From: Bacteroidaceae bacterium
Lineage (GTDB): Bacteria > Bacteroidota > Bacteroidia > Bacteroidales > Bacteroidaceae
Length of the DNA stretch: 38,824 nucleotides
Assembly: GCA_017536765.1 (NCBI GenBank)
Contig: JAFXGV010000028.1
Location: 1-38,824 of the forward strand
Direction of reading: 5' to 3'
The notes beneath the pieces were generated by a model. It worked only from the letters and a program-made list of their open reading frames with translations, did no database searches and was not told where the DNA came from. The stretch's first letter is position 1, and each line of letters starts with the position of its first letter. Positions 17,551 to 25,789 of this stretch are shown here, in pieces. The translations under genes and the position numbers were made by a program.

Positions 17551-17637
17551 GTGTCCACTTGTGAAAGCCGACACCCGAACGGGTAAAAGCGTTTACTCGG
17601 ATAAGCTACATTCCCACCCCCGGAATGTAGCTTTTTT
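17551..17637 (+). ncRNA. Candidate structured small RNA or 3' UTR
   Basis: Four consecutive hairpins can be drawn: GTGTC (17551-17555) with GACAC (17570-17574), ACCC(GAAC)GGGT (17573-17584), GTAAA(AGCG)TTTAC (17583-17596), then a terminator stem. Neighbouring stems share two bases, so they may compete. CCGA (17568-17571) and TCGG (17597-17600) offer another closing stem. It may be a short independent RNA or just the 3' end of the addAB transcript. No family is recognised. Confidence 0.35.
17603..17637 (+). terminator. Rho-independent terminator after addAB-like genes
   Basis: AAGCTACATTCC (17603-17614) pairs with GGAATGTAGCTT (17622-17633), loop CACCCCC, followed by a T-tract. The TAA stop of the convergent U32 gene (17636-17638) overlaps the T-tract. 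Confidence 0.88.
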
Positions 17638-19456
17638 ATTTGTCGGCAACGACAGTCATCATACACTCCCTGCAATTGAAATGGAGGCGGAAACGGCGGC
17701 CGTCGGCCGATACAAGATAGTAGGGTTCTTTGTAAGGAGATTTTTCACCTGTTTTTGTGCACCACCCCATAGAGTACTTTATGCAATGCTTGCAATACAT
17801 TATGGGCGAGCCTTCCGATGGTTGCAGTTCATATGCGGGTGCCACGGATTGCACGCCACGTTCGGTGTAGAATGCACGTGCAAGGCTGTTCGACACGTTG
17901 CCGGTGTAGTCTATCGTTTTGCTCACAAAGGGAGCTTTTGCTATCGATTGCATAGGCTCTCGCGGGTGGTTGCTGCGCAGTGTGGCTACAAGTGTGTCGC
18001 ACAAGCGGCGGCGCATATCGGAGAGCAATGACGATGGCACAAACCAATTTTCGCTATAACCGACAGTTATTGAAGATGCCTCAAACGGGGTATTGCCCCA
18101 CTTTTTCAGTTGGGTGTTTATATTTTCCTGTTGCGGAGCACGTGCCTCTTCCTTTTCCAATGTGGCATCTACCGTGCAGGTGATGCCGCTCTCGGTGGTG
18201 GCTGTGAGCGAGAAGCCCGCAGGGGTGGCTGCAAAGGCAAGTGCAATGGATAGACGACGTGGCGGGAGGGGGCGGGAGAGTGTGCGCTCAAACTCGCAAT
18301 CGTAGTTGCGATAGAGGATGGTACCGGGCTGCAGTGCAGGCATATTTTGCGGGAACACTCTGTTGCCCTCCACTTTGTTTATGTGAAAACCCTGCAACTT
18401 GCCGTCGGGAGCAAAGAAACAGGCCCCGTCGCCGTTATTGAAACTGCCGCCTGTGATGGTAAAGAAACCGCGCGACACAAATTTCACACGCCCCACATAC
18501 TCGCCTGTGGATTTGGGGGTATCGAACGATGTTATGTCGCCACGCTTGCCATCGAGGAAATAGTTGGTGAAACCGCGATTGAAACTTTTTGCGGGCGAGG
18601 GGGTAAAGTGCGGTGCCACAGCACCATACGATGCGCGTGTGTAACAGGTGCGGCGGGCAAAGATATCGTCGAGGCAACGACGATAGTATGCTGTTATGTT
18701 CTTCACATATGAGGCATCTTTGAGCCTGCCCTCTATCTTCAGGGATGTGACACCGGCATCGAGCATCTCCTCGAGCATAGCGCTGCGGTTCATATCCTTG
18801 AGCGACAGCAGGTGCTTATCTCTCTTTATTACATTGCCATCGGCATCGACAAGGGTGAAGGGAAGGCGGCAAAATTGCGCACAGGCGCCGCGGTTGGCAC
18901 TGCGCCCGAAACAATGCTGCGATGCGTAGCAGCGACCGCTGTAGCTCACACACAAAGCACCGTGGACAAACACCTCGAGTTCGGTATCGGGCACGGCATC
19001 ATGTATTTCGGCTATCTGTTGCAGAGTGAGTTCACGCGCAAGAACCACGCGCGGGAAGCCCGTCTGCGCAAGGAAACGAACCTTTTCCACCGTGCAGTTA
19101 TCCATTTGCGTGCTGCAATGCAACTCTATAGGCGGGATGTTCATTTTGGTAATCGCAAAATCCTGCACTATAAGGGCATCAACCCCCACTTTGTAAAGCT
19201 CGGTTATAAGTTGCTCGGCAGGTTCAATCTCCTCGTCGGTGAGTATGGTGTTAAGCGTAACATATACCTTGACGCCGAATATATGGGCATAATCGACAAG
19301 GCTTGCAATATCCTCCACGGTGTTGCCGGCAGCCTGCCGCGCACCAAATTGCGAGGCACCAATATATACGGCATCGGCACCGCTGTCTATGGCAGCAATG
19401 GCTGTTTCCACGTTACGGGCAGGGGCAAGCAGTTCTATTCTACGAGGATGTGACAT
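17636..19456 (-). CDS. U32 peptidase-family protein (long form)
   Basis: 606 residues. The N-terminal barrel starts with RRIELLAPARNVETAIAAIDSGADAVYIGA and carries the U32 signature ELEVFVHGALCVSYSGRCYAS (about 165-185), followed by CQ-like cysteines in NRGACAQFCR and a late cluster CKHCIKYSMGWC, suggesting an Fe-S cluster. The long C-terminal half fits the architecture of RlhA-like members, which in E. coli are needed for 5-hydroxycytidine in 23S rRNA; related TrhP acts on tRNA. The old name collagenase/peptidase is therefore probably misleading, but which RNA it serves cannot be told. It is a monocistronic gene with a good promoter at 19478-19486. Confidence 0.88.
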   Translation of the reverse strand: MSHPRRIELLAPARNVETAIAAIDSGADAVYIGASQFGARQAAGNTVEDIASLVDYAHIFGVKVYVTLNTILTDEEIEPAEQLITELYKVGVDALIVQDFAITKMNIPPIELHCSTQMDNCTVEKVRFLAQTGFPRVVLARELTLQQIAEIHDAVPDTELEVFVHGALCVSYSGRCYASQHCFGRSANRGACAQFCRLPFTLVDADGNVIKRDKHLLSLKDMNRSAMLEEMLDAGVTSLKIEGRLKDASYVKNITAYYRRCLDDIFARRTCYTRASYGAVAPHFTPSPAKSFNRGFTNYFLDGKRGDITSFDTPKSTGEYVGRVKFVSRGFFTITGGSFNNGDGACFFAPDGKLQGFHINKVEGNRVFPQNMPALQPGTILYRNYDCEFERTLSRPLPPRRLSIALAFAATPAGFSLTATTESGITCTVDATLEKEEARAPQQENINTQLKKWGNTPFEASSITVGYSENWFVPSSLLSDMRRRLCDTLVATLRSNHPREPMQSIAKAPFVSKTIDYTGNVSNSLARAFYTERGVQSVAPAYELQPSEGSPIMYCKHCIKYSMGWCTKTGEKSPYKEPYYLVSADGRRFRLHFNCRECMMTVVADK

Positions 19457-19477
19457 ATGTGCAATTCATTTACCGCT

Positions 19478-19511
19478 GCGAAGATAGCGCTTTTTTATCA
19501 GCTATTTCAAA
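19478..19511 (-). promoter_or_regulatory. Bacteroides-type promoter for the U32 gene
   Basis: On the minus strand TTTG (19511-19508) is followed 21 bases later by TATCTTCGC (19486-19478). Both elements and the spacing fit the Bacteroides -33/-7 promoter. The ATG is 22 bp beyond the -7 box. Confidence 0.65.
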
Positions 19512-19560
19512 TGGAGTGGATTAAAAGAGATATTTGCACGTAATTTTATTGATAATTCTA

Positions 19561-19591
19561 TTGCCGAGAGAGCTTTTTTTATTATTTTTGC
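19561..19591 (+). promoter_or_regulatory. Bacteroides-type promoter touching the HU-SPOR start
   Basis: TTG (19561-19563), 19-bp spacer, then TATTTTTGC (19583-19591), a full match to TAnnTTTGY. The GTG start is at 19595, only three bases after the box, so the mRNA would be leaderless or nearly so. Confidence 0.6.
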
Positions 19592-19594
19592 TAC

Positions 19595-20617
19595 GTGGAA
19601 AATTTGATAAAATACATATCATATTTAGTTGCGCGACACAACTGCGTTATTATGCCGGGGATGGGTGCATTTCTGGCCGATGAGGTACCTGCTCACTACA
19701 ATGTGGAGGAGCGTGTTTTTGTACCCCCCTACCGCACTATGCGTTTCAACCCACAGGTAAAGGCAGATGATGCCTTGCTCATTTCGGAGTACATAGACCG
19801 CGAGCAGCTCACATACGAGGATGCCGGCAGGAAGATGAGCAATGAGATAGATGCATTGCGCGAGGCTCTTACCCGCAACAGCGTTGTACGTTTTGGCGAG
19901 TTGGGTACTTTCCATATGAACATCAAGGGCGAGATATCTTTCGATGTTGACAGCAACGGAATAGACGACCCTGCCAATTTCGGTTTTGAGCCTTTTGCTT
20001 TCCCACTGTTGCGCGATTGCGACGATAGGAAGATTGTGATAAAGCACCGCGACCTGGGCAAATACATTGCTGCAGCGGTGGCCATCATACTCACATTCAT
20101 ATTTGTCACACCAATGAGCGACAGCGCATACAGAAAGAGTATGCAGGCATCGTTCAGCGGCTTTGCATCGAACGAGCAGATATCGCTTATGCAACAAGTG
20201 GGTGCCCCCGCTCCCAAGCAAGTGACCGACGAGGTTGCCAACTGCGAGATTATGCCCATAGACGCCAATGGCAATATGGCTATACCCATTGTGCAGCAGC
20301 AAGAGCAGGCGCCCAAGGCTGTAGTAACCCCCGTGGCTGCACCTGTTATCACAAGTGAGAAATCGGCTGTAATGAATACCGAGAACAATAAAGTATATCA
20401 TATAATTGTAGCAAGCTCGCCCAACGAGAGCAACGCGCAACTTGCAATAGAGGAACTGTCGGCCAAGATGACTGCAAACTACACCATTGTAAAGGGTGGC
20501 GGAAGACACCGTATTTCTATTGGCGAATATGCAAGTAACAAGGAGGCTATGGAGGCTGCAAAGGAGCTGAAGAGCACCTTCCCCGATGCGTGGGTTCTAC
20601 AAACAAATGCCCAATAA
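19595..20617 (+). CDS. HU (CCDC81-like) domain - TM - SPOR protein
   Basis: 340 residues, GTG start. Residues of about 1-115 match the bacterial HU-like domains related to CCDC81 (ISYLVARHNCVIMPGMGAFL ... RFGELGTFHM). A single membrane helix lies at about 157-174. A Gln/Pro/Ala-rich periplasmic linker follows, and a C-terminal SPOR domain (about 263-340, starting VYHIIVASS) that in other proteins binds denuded peptidoglycan at division sites. So the protein could tie a cytoplasmic DNA- or protein-binding domain to the cell wall. GTG is chosen because the helix before RHNCVI is part of the family fold; the next ATG (residue 20) would remove it. The FHA gene follows with no spacer. Confidence 0.85.
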   Translation: MENLIKYISYLVARHNCVIMPGMGAFLADEVPAHYNVEERVFVPPYRTMRFNPQVKADDALLISEYIDREQLTYEDAGRKMSNEIDALREALTRNSVVRFGELGTFHMNIKGEISFDVDSNGIDDPANFGFEPFAFPLLRDCDDRKIVIKHRDLGKYIAAAVAIILTFIFVTPMSDSAYRKSMQASFSGFASNEQISLMQQVGAPAPKQVTDEVANCEIMPIDANGNMAIPIVQQQEQAPKAVVTPVAAPVITSEKSAVMNTENNKVYHIIVASSPNESNAQLAIEELSAKMTANYTIVKGGGRHRISIGEYASNKEAMEAAKELKSTFPDAWVLQTNAQ

Positions 20618-21109
20618 ATGAAAAAGATTATTTGCCCTAAGTGCGACCACCCTATCGATTTCGACGCAAGCGGCTATGAGGTGGGGCAATCACTTGTGTT
20701 CGAGTGTGAGCAGTGCCGCAAGAGTTTCACCGTGCGCATAGGCGACGACGAGGAGGTAGAAACCGAGGATTTGGGTTACCTCACTGTTGTTGAGAACCGT
20801 TTCTGTTTCAAGCAAACATTGCCGCTCCAAGAGGGCGACAACCTCATAGGGCGCTACAACAAAGGCACCGTGGTTACATTGCCCATTGAGACAAGTGACC
20901 CCAGTATGGACCGCCGCCATTGCATAGTAAATGTAAAACGTGGCTATGGTGATGAAATCATATATACCATACGCGACAACCAAAGCGTTACAGGAACATT
21001 TGTTATGAACCGCATTCTCGGCAACAGAGAAAGATTACGCATTGAGGCCGGTGCAATAATCACACTTGGCGCCACAACGCTCATTCTGCACACCCCCGAC
21101 GAAGAGTAA
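20618..21109 (+). CDS. Zinc-ribbon / FHA domain protein
   Basis: 163 residues. The N-terminus has two CxxC pairs, CPKC (about 5-8) and CEQC (about 31-34), as a zinc ribbon. The rest is an FHA domain: LIGRYNKG, then DPSMDRRHC and a late asparagine/threonine loop region (VTGTFVMN), the sites that read phosphothreonine. It starts directly after the HU-SPOR stop, so the two are co-translated. A role in reading a Ser/Thr kinase signal for envelope or division control is possible, but no kinase gene is in the window. Confidence 0.85.
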   Translation: MKKIICPKCDHPIDFDASGYEVGQSLVFECEQCRKSFTVRIGDDEEVETEDLGYLTVVENRFCFKQTLPLQEGDNLIGRYNKGTVVTLPIETSDPSMDRRHCIVNVKRGYGDEIIYTIRDNQSVTGTFVMNRILGNRERLRIEAGAIITLGATTLILHTPDEE

Positions 21110-21135
21110 CAGATATAACAACACACACGTACAAA

Positions 21136-21210
21136 TCCTCATCGGAGGGTATTGACACCACAATACCGGATAAGATGACTGGGCACACCAATCACTTACC
21201 CGGTATTTTT
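21136..21210 (+). promoter_or_regulatory. Attenuator-like leader before the MATE gene
   Basis: CCTC(ATCG)GAGG (21137-21148) is followed by GGTATTG (21148-21154) pairing with CAATACC (21161-21167). The same ATACC also begins a longer terminator-type stem, ATACCGG (21163-21169) with CCGGTAT (21200-21206), followed by a T-run (21206-21210). The two structures exclude each other, as in transcription attenuators. The terminator ends 22 bp before the MATE ATG and I see no -7 box after it. A plain terminator for the FHA gene is the simpler alternative. Confidence 0.5.
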
Positions 21211-21216
21211 ATCTGA
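21175..21216 (+). CDS. Possible 13-codon leader peptide
   Basis: ATG at 21175 opens a frame MTGHTNHLPGIFI that ends at TGA 21214-21216, 15 bp before the MATE start, and spans the terminator stem. Translation across it would disrupt the stem. Such a short frame can occur by chance and it has no recognised start signal, so confidence is low. Confidence 0.22.
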   Translation: MTGHTNHLPGIFI

Positions 21217-21231
21217 CAAAGGCAAACAGCT

Positions 21232-22599
21232 ATGAAAAGAGACGTTATAGATTTTGAGAAGGAGAAGGTTTCCACACTGTTTCGCAAATTGCTTATACCC
21301 ACATTGTGGGGTACAATTTCTATGTGCGCAGTAACGGCAATAGATGGTATATTCGTGGGACACGGAGTGGGTGCCGACGGCGTGGCAGCTGTAAACATTG
21401 TAGTACCGATATATCAGATAATGTCGGGCATAGGGTTGATGATTGGTGCAGGCTGCTCGGTGGCGGCATCGGTTCATCTATCGCAAAAGAAGGTAAATAT
21501 AGCACAGATAAACATATCCCAGGCAATAGCCGTTTCCACACTTTTCACACTTCTATTAAGCATATCGATTCTGTTGTTTCCAGCACAAACAGGAAGGCTC
21601 CTTGGCGCATCGGAGACATTGCTGCCGCAAGTGGTAGATTATATACGATGGATTATGCCCTGCTTTGCCTTTGAAATGTGGGGGATGATAGGATTGTTCA
21701 TTATACGCTTAGACGGCTCGCCGCGTTACGCAATGTGGTGCAATATAATACCCACAACACTCAATGCCGTTCTCGACTGGCTCTTTATATTCCCCCTTGG
21801 TATGGGAGTGAAGGGAGCTGCCATTGCCACCTGCATAAGTATTATCATAGGTGGAATTATGGCTTTGGCCTACCTGCTTTTCTATGCCGGCACATTAAGG
21901 GTGGTACCGCTTAAAATGAGCAGAAAGAGCATTATGCTCGCTGCCCGCAACATAGGTTATCATTGCAAAATTGGTTCATCGTCGCTCTTTGGCGAACTTA
22001 CACTTGCCATACTCTTTCTTGTGGGCAACCACGTGTTTATGGATTATTTGGGCGATGCAGGTGTGGGCGCTTTTGGTATTGCCTGCTACTACACACCATT
22101 CTTCTTTATGTTTGGCAACGCTGTGGTGCAGTCGGCACAGCCCATCATAAGCTATAATTACGGAATTTCCCGCTGGCGGGAGATAAAGGAGGCACGCAGG
22201 CTGCTGCTCGCCACCTCGCTCGTCATTGGAGTGGTAGTAGCCTTGCTTTTTATATTTATCCCCGACAGATTGGTTGCGCTGTTTGTAGATACCGCAAGCA
22301 GTGCGGGGCAGATAGCCATAGCAGGCTTCCCATACATTGCCACCGGAATAATTTTCTTTATTCTTAATGTTGCTGTTACAGGATATTACCAAAGCATAGA
22401 AAAAATGAAGCACGCTACTGCTTTGGTCTTTTTGCGCGGGTTTGCGTTGCTCGTTCCCTCTTTTGCGTTGCTGCCCAAACTATTTGGCACCGAGGGAATA
22501 TGGCTTGCGATGCCGGTGGCAGAGATTGCGACGACAATAATTATTGGTGTGCTCTTTTCTTTGCGACAGATAAAGGGGGGTAACAAAAAAATGGTTTAA
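21232..22599 (+). CDS. MATE-family efflux transporter
   Basis: 455 residues with about 12 membrane helices. It starts with a short cytoplasmic segment, then FRKLLIPTLWGTISMCAVTAIDGIFVGHGVGADGVAAVNI, the typical first-helix region of MATE proteins, and repeats a related pattern in the second half. The family exports cationic drugs, dyes or metabolites using H+ or Na+ gradients; the substrate is unknown here. It is preceded by an attenuator-like leader. Its TAA overlaps the stop of the convergent GDPD gene by 4 bp, with no room for a terminator between them. Confidence 0.92.
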   Translation: MKRDVIDFEKEKVSTLFRKLLIPTLWGTISMCAVTAIDGIFVGHGVGADGVAAVNIVVPIYQIMSGIGLMIGAGCSVAASVHLSQKKVNIAQINISQAIAVSTLFTLLLSISILLFPAQTGRLLGASETLLPQVVDYIRWIMPCFAFEMWGMIGLFIIRLDGSPRYAMWCNIIPTTLNAVLDWLFIFPLGMGVKGAAIATCISIIIGGIMALAYLLFYAGTLRVVPLKMSRKSIMLAARNIGYHCKIGSSSLFGELTLAILFLVGNHVFMDYLGDAGVGAFGIACYYTPFFFMFGNAVVQSAQPIISYNYGISRWREIKEARRLLLATSLVIGVVVALLFIFIPDRLVALFVDTASSAGQIAIAGFPYIATGIIFFILNVAVTGYYQSIEKMKHATALVFLRGFALLVPSFALLPKLFGTEGIWLAMPVAEIATTIIIGVLFSLRQIKGGNKKMV

Positions 22600-23369
22600 G
22601 GCTTAATCTCCTCGGTGTATATCATTTTCACCTTGCCCACATCGCTGAATTTATCGCGCGGAATCTCGTCGTAGCTATTTATCGTAAACAACGCAATATT
22701 GAATGCAGCCAGGGCATCCATTATGCGAAATGCCGCATTATCGAGTTCACCCACATACATTGTAATCCAATCTATTTTGGGCCCTTTGAACAGATGATGC
22801 AACAACAGATGTTTCACGAGCGACTCGGTTAAATCGGCCGCCTGGCAGGAATAAAAAACACGATGGTAGCCCTCGTTGCGCAGCGCCACATAATCGTCAT
22901 ATGTAAACGCCTCCACCAACATACGTTCCTTTATACGGGGAAAATTACGGGCAAGCAACGCGGGCGACGACAGTTTATCGGTTACAAGATATATGGTTGT
23001 GTCGTTCTCAAAAACAGCATTTATATCGGCAGCCGAGAGAGGTGTGTATTTACCCCCTATTCGCCGCGAGGAAAAATCGGCAAACGTGGGGGCCGTATCT
23101 TTTTTATGGGCATAGCCGGTTTGCACGTTGAACAAATCCCAATCGTGTGCGGCAACGAGCACGCTGTCGGCCGTGAAAATGAGGTCGAATTCTATGTAAC
23201 GAAACCCATCGGCAATGGATTTTTCAAGCGCATCTTTTGAATTGCTGTAGGGCACATCCACACCACCACCCGCGTGAGCAATAAGTTCAATGGATGACGG
23301 CATCTCCTTGCCGCCGCAGGCGGCAAGGATGATAGCAAATAGTATGAATGGCAAGCGGTTCATTATCAT
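22596..23369 (-). CDS. GDPD-family lipoprotein
   Basis: 257 residues. A signal peptide with a lipobox ends at Cys18 (LAAC, then GGKE). The glycerophosphodiester phosphodiesterase fold is shown by LIAHAGGG (catalytic His), YIEFDLIFTADSVLVAAHDWDL (metal-binding Glu and Asp, second His) and a C-terminal TINSYDE. It may cleave glycerophosphodiesters or a related cell-surface phosphodiester. The ATG at 23369 overlaps the TGA stop of the upstream peptidase (ATGA), which supports this start over the ATG two codons later and suggests translational coupling. It is the last gene of its operon. Confidence 0.82.
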   Translation of the reverse strand: MIMNRLPFILFAIILAACGGKEMPSSIELIAHAGGGVDVPYSNSKDALEKSIADGFRYIEFDLIFTADSVLVAAHDWDLFNVQTGYAHKKDTAPTFADFSSRRIGGKYTPLSAADINAVFENDTTIYLVTDKLSSPALLARNFPRIKERMLVEAFTYDDYVALRNEGYHRVFYSCQAADLTESLVKHLLLHHLFKGPKIDWITMYVGELDNAAFRIMDALAAFNIALFTINSYDEIPRDKFSDVGKVKMIYTEEIKP

Positions 23370-25150
23370 ATAGGCTTGCAGGCCTCCTTCAAGAATTCCA
23401 ATTGCTCCCCGCTCAAATGCGGTGCAAGTGCTTCATATACGTGCTTGTGATATTCGTTAAGGTAGGCAATGGCATCGGTACCAAGCAGCGATGGTATTAT
23501 GGCCATGGTGTCAATGGGGCACAATGTAAGCGGTTCCATTGCACAGAAACGGCCAAACTCGGTTTCGGTGTGATGCTTCACAAGCATAGTGTTTTCTATG
23601 CGTATGCCATAGCGGCCGGCCTTGTAAAGACCGGGTTCGTTGGTGACGGTTACCCCGGGGAGCAAGGGTGCAGGCATATTGTTCATACGTATCTGGTGAG
23701 GGCCTTCGTGCACATTCAGGAAGTGCCCCACTCCGTGCCCTGTTCCGTGCAAGTAGTTCTCTCCCTCTTGCCACAACCACTGGCGGGCAAGTACATCGAG
23801 CTGTGTACCGCAGGTGCCCAATGGGAATTTTGCCATTGCAAGCGATATGTGGCCGCGCAACACAAGCGTATAGCTGCGGCGTTCCTCTTCGCTCAAAGGT
23901 CCCAGGGGTATTGTGCGGGTAATGTCGGTGGTGCCACAACTGTATTGTCCGCCACAGTCAAGCAGCAGGAAGCCACGGGGCTGCAACAGGGCATTGCACT
24001 CCTCGGTGGGTTCGTAGTGCACAATGGCGGCATTGGGGCCATAGGCTGCGATTGTCGCAAAGCTGAGGCCTGTGAAACGGGAATCTTCGCTGCGGAAGGC
24101 TGTCAGTTGCTTGTCCACATCCAATTCGGTAATGCCACCACGCTCCACTGCGGGCTGCAACCAATGGAGCAGTTTAACCATTGCCACACCCTCGGCAAGC
24201 ATTGCTTGTTTGAATCCCTCAATCTCAACGCTGTTTTTCACAGCCTTCATCGCGGCAACGGGGGAGTCTTTGAAAACAGGCTGGCAAGCAGGGTTCAAGT
24301 GCTCCAATACCGCACGGTTGCAACGTGTGGGTTGCAACAAGATGGAGTTACCTTCATACGATGCAAGTGCCTGCCACACATTGTCATATGGTGCAGTTTC
24401 AATACCTGCATCGGCAAGATGGGCCGAAACTTCGGGAGTTAACTTTTCGGGCAATATAAAGAGGGTTGCATCGGTGGCCGTCACAAGCATATATGATACC
24501 ACCACGGGATTGTATGCCACATCGTTGCCACGCAGATTGGTGAGCCACGCCACCTCGTCGAGCATAGTTACAAGCATACCTTCGACAGCATCGATGGCAA
24601 GCGACTCGCGCAGGCGCTGCAACTTGCCCGATGCGCTCTCGCCGGCAATATCACACGGCATAACCACAGCTTCGCAGGTGGGCACCGACGGGCGCCCCTG
24701 CCATATTTGCGCAAAAGGATCGTGCGATGCATCCAACGACAAGCCGGATGTAGAAAGAGCGGCAGCCCACTGTTTTGCCTCGGCTATGGAGCATACGGTG
24801 CCATCGACACCAACCACACCACCCTGTTCCAACGTGGCGCACAACCAATCGGTTATAGAAGGAGTGGAGTTATCGCCGTCTTTCATTAACGAAAATCCGG
24901 TACCGGCAAGCGAGCTTTCTGCAGCAAGCCAGTAGCGGGAATCGGTCCACAGGCGGGCATCGTCGAGTGTCACCACTGCTGTTCCGGCCGAGCCGTCGAA
25001 GCCCGAAAGCCATTCGCGTGCCTTCCAGCAATCGGCTACATACTCACTGCTATGGGCATCGCTGCTCAACACTATGTAGGCAGCAAGGCCGTTCTCTCTC
25101 ATATAGTTACGCAACGCCTCTATGCGTGCAGGTATATTTTTTGTACTCAT
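23366..25150 (-). CDS. Xaa-Pro aminopeptidase (M24B family)
   Basis: 594 residues, three-domain form: two N-terminal creatinase-like domains and a C-terminal pita-bread peptidase. The five metal ligands are seen in LLDCGGQYSCGTTDITRT (two Asp), GTGHGVGHFLNVHEGP (His), NEPGLY (Glu) and GIRIENT (Glu). It removes N-terminal residues before proline in the cytoplasm. The gene lies 15 bp after the TonB-like gene and overlaps the GDPD gene by 4 bp, so all three form one transcript. Confidence 0.94.
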   Translation of the reverse strand: MSTKNIPARIEALRNYMRENGLAAYIVLSSDAHSSEYVADCWKAREWLSGFDGSAGTAVVTLDDARLWTDSRYWLAAESSLAGTGFSLMKDGDNSTPSITDWLCATLEQGGVVGVDGTVCSIAEAKQWAAALSTSGLSLDASHDPFAQIWQGRPSVPTCEAVVMPCDIAGESASGKLQRLRESLAIDAVEGMLVTMLDEVAWLTNLRGNDVAYNPVVVSYMLVTATDATLFILPEKLTPEVSAHLADAGIETAPYDNVWQALASYEGNSILLQPTRCNRAVLEHLNPACQPVFKDSPVAAMKAVKNSVEIEGFKQAMLAEGVAMVKLLHWLQPAVERGGITELDVDKQLTAFRSEDSRFTGLSFATIAAYGPNAAIVHYEPTEECNALLQPRGFLLLDCGGQYSCGTTDITRTIPLGPLSEEERRSYTLVLRGHISLAMAKFPLGTCGTQLDVLARQWLWQEGENYLHGTGHGVGHFLNVHEGPHQIRMNNMPAPLLPGVTVTNEPGLYKAGRYGIRIENTMLVKHHTETEFGRFCAMEPLTLCPIDTMAIIPSLLGTDAIAYLNEYHKHVYEALAPHLSGEQLEFLKEACKPI

Positions 25151-25165
25151 AATCGTTAAGTTTAT

Positions 25166-25663
25166 TTATTCGCCAAACCACCACTTTGCTTCGCGACGTT
25201 TCTCGCGTGCCTTCATTTTGGTTATGCCGTTCTCTTTTGCTTTAGCGTTATAATAATGGTTTTTGTATATAAGTTTGAAATTTATGGGAATGGAGAGTTC
25301 GGCACGTACAGGCCTTCCGTTCCTGGTACCGGGAATCCATTTGGGCATACTCTTGACCACGCGCACAGCCTCGGCATCGAGCGAGGGAGAGACTCCCTTG
25401 AGCACCTGTGCCATAGATATAAGGCCGTCGGCCTCCACGGTGAACCCCACAAGCACCTCGCCTGTCTCGTTTTTTTCATATGCCTCGTCGGGGTAATTTG
25501 TTTCCACAAAAAGATACTCTATCATCTTTTCGTGCCCACCGGGATACTCAGGCATCACTATTACATCTTTGTTCTTTTTATCTTTTTTACCCGACGACTG
25601 CGCATTGAGCGTAAATGCCGACAACAGCAACAGGGGTAATATTACAAATAATCGCTGAAACAT
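25166..25663 (-). CDS. TonB C-terminal domain protein
   Basis: 165 residues with an N-terminal signal peptide (cleavage probably after LNAQ). The TonB C-terminal domain covers about 38-135: VMPEYPGGHEKMIEYL, GEVLVGFTVEADGLI, SPSLDAEAVRVVKSMPKWIPG and a NGRPV loop, ending in a beta strand (SIPINFKLIY). The proline-rich spacer and ExbB/D genes of full TonB are missing, and a signal peptide replaces the usual membrane anchor, so it may be a free periplasmic domain rather than an energy transducer. It is first in an operon with the M24B and GDPD genes. Confidence 0.85.
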   Translation of the reverse strand: MFQRLFVILPLLLLSAFTLNAQSSGKKDKKNKDVIVMPEYPGGHEKMIEYLFVETNYPDEAYEKNETGEVLVGFTVEADGLISMAQVLKGVSPSLDAEAVRVVKSMPKWIPGTRNGRPVRAELSIPINFKLIYKNHYYNAKAKENGITKMKAREKRREAKWWFGE

Positions 25664-25711
25664 ATTTTTGTTTTACTATAAATAATACTAAAACGGAGTT
25701 AGCTTCTTTGC

Positions 25712-25720
25712 GCGAAAATA
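25712..25720 (-). promoter_or_regulatory. -7 box for the TonB-like operon
   Basis: The minus strand reads TATTTTCGC, one base from TAnnTTTGY, 48 bp before the ATG at 25663. Confidence 0.5.
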
Positions 25721-25757
25721 GCGTAAAAAACAGAAGAATGCAAGGGTATATAATAAC

Positions 25758-25789
25758 AAAAAAAGAGAGAAGCATTTAACTTCTCTCTT
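25758..25789 (-). terminator. Terminator of tRNA-His
   Basis: On the minus strand AAGAGAGAAG pairs with CTTCTCTCTT (loop of 7 bases) followed by a T-run. The stem begins right at the tRNA 3' end. Confidence 0.85.

Noticed and set aside
17636..19456. Collagenase/secreted protease function for the U32 protein
   Set aside because: There is no signal peptide, and characterised relatives with this architecture act in RNA hydroxylation; the protease label is historical.
23348..24442. 364-codon open frame on the plus strand inside the aminopeptidase gene
   Set aside because: It is fully antisense to a protein with all five M24 metal ligands, and its translation shows no recognisable domain; long antisense frames are expected in this codon usage.
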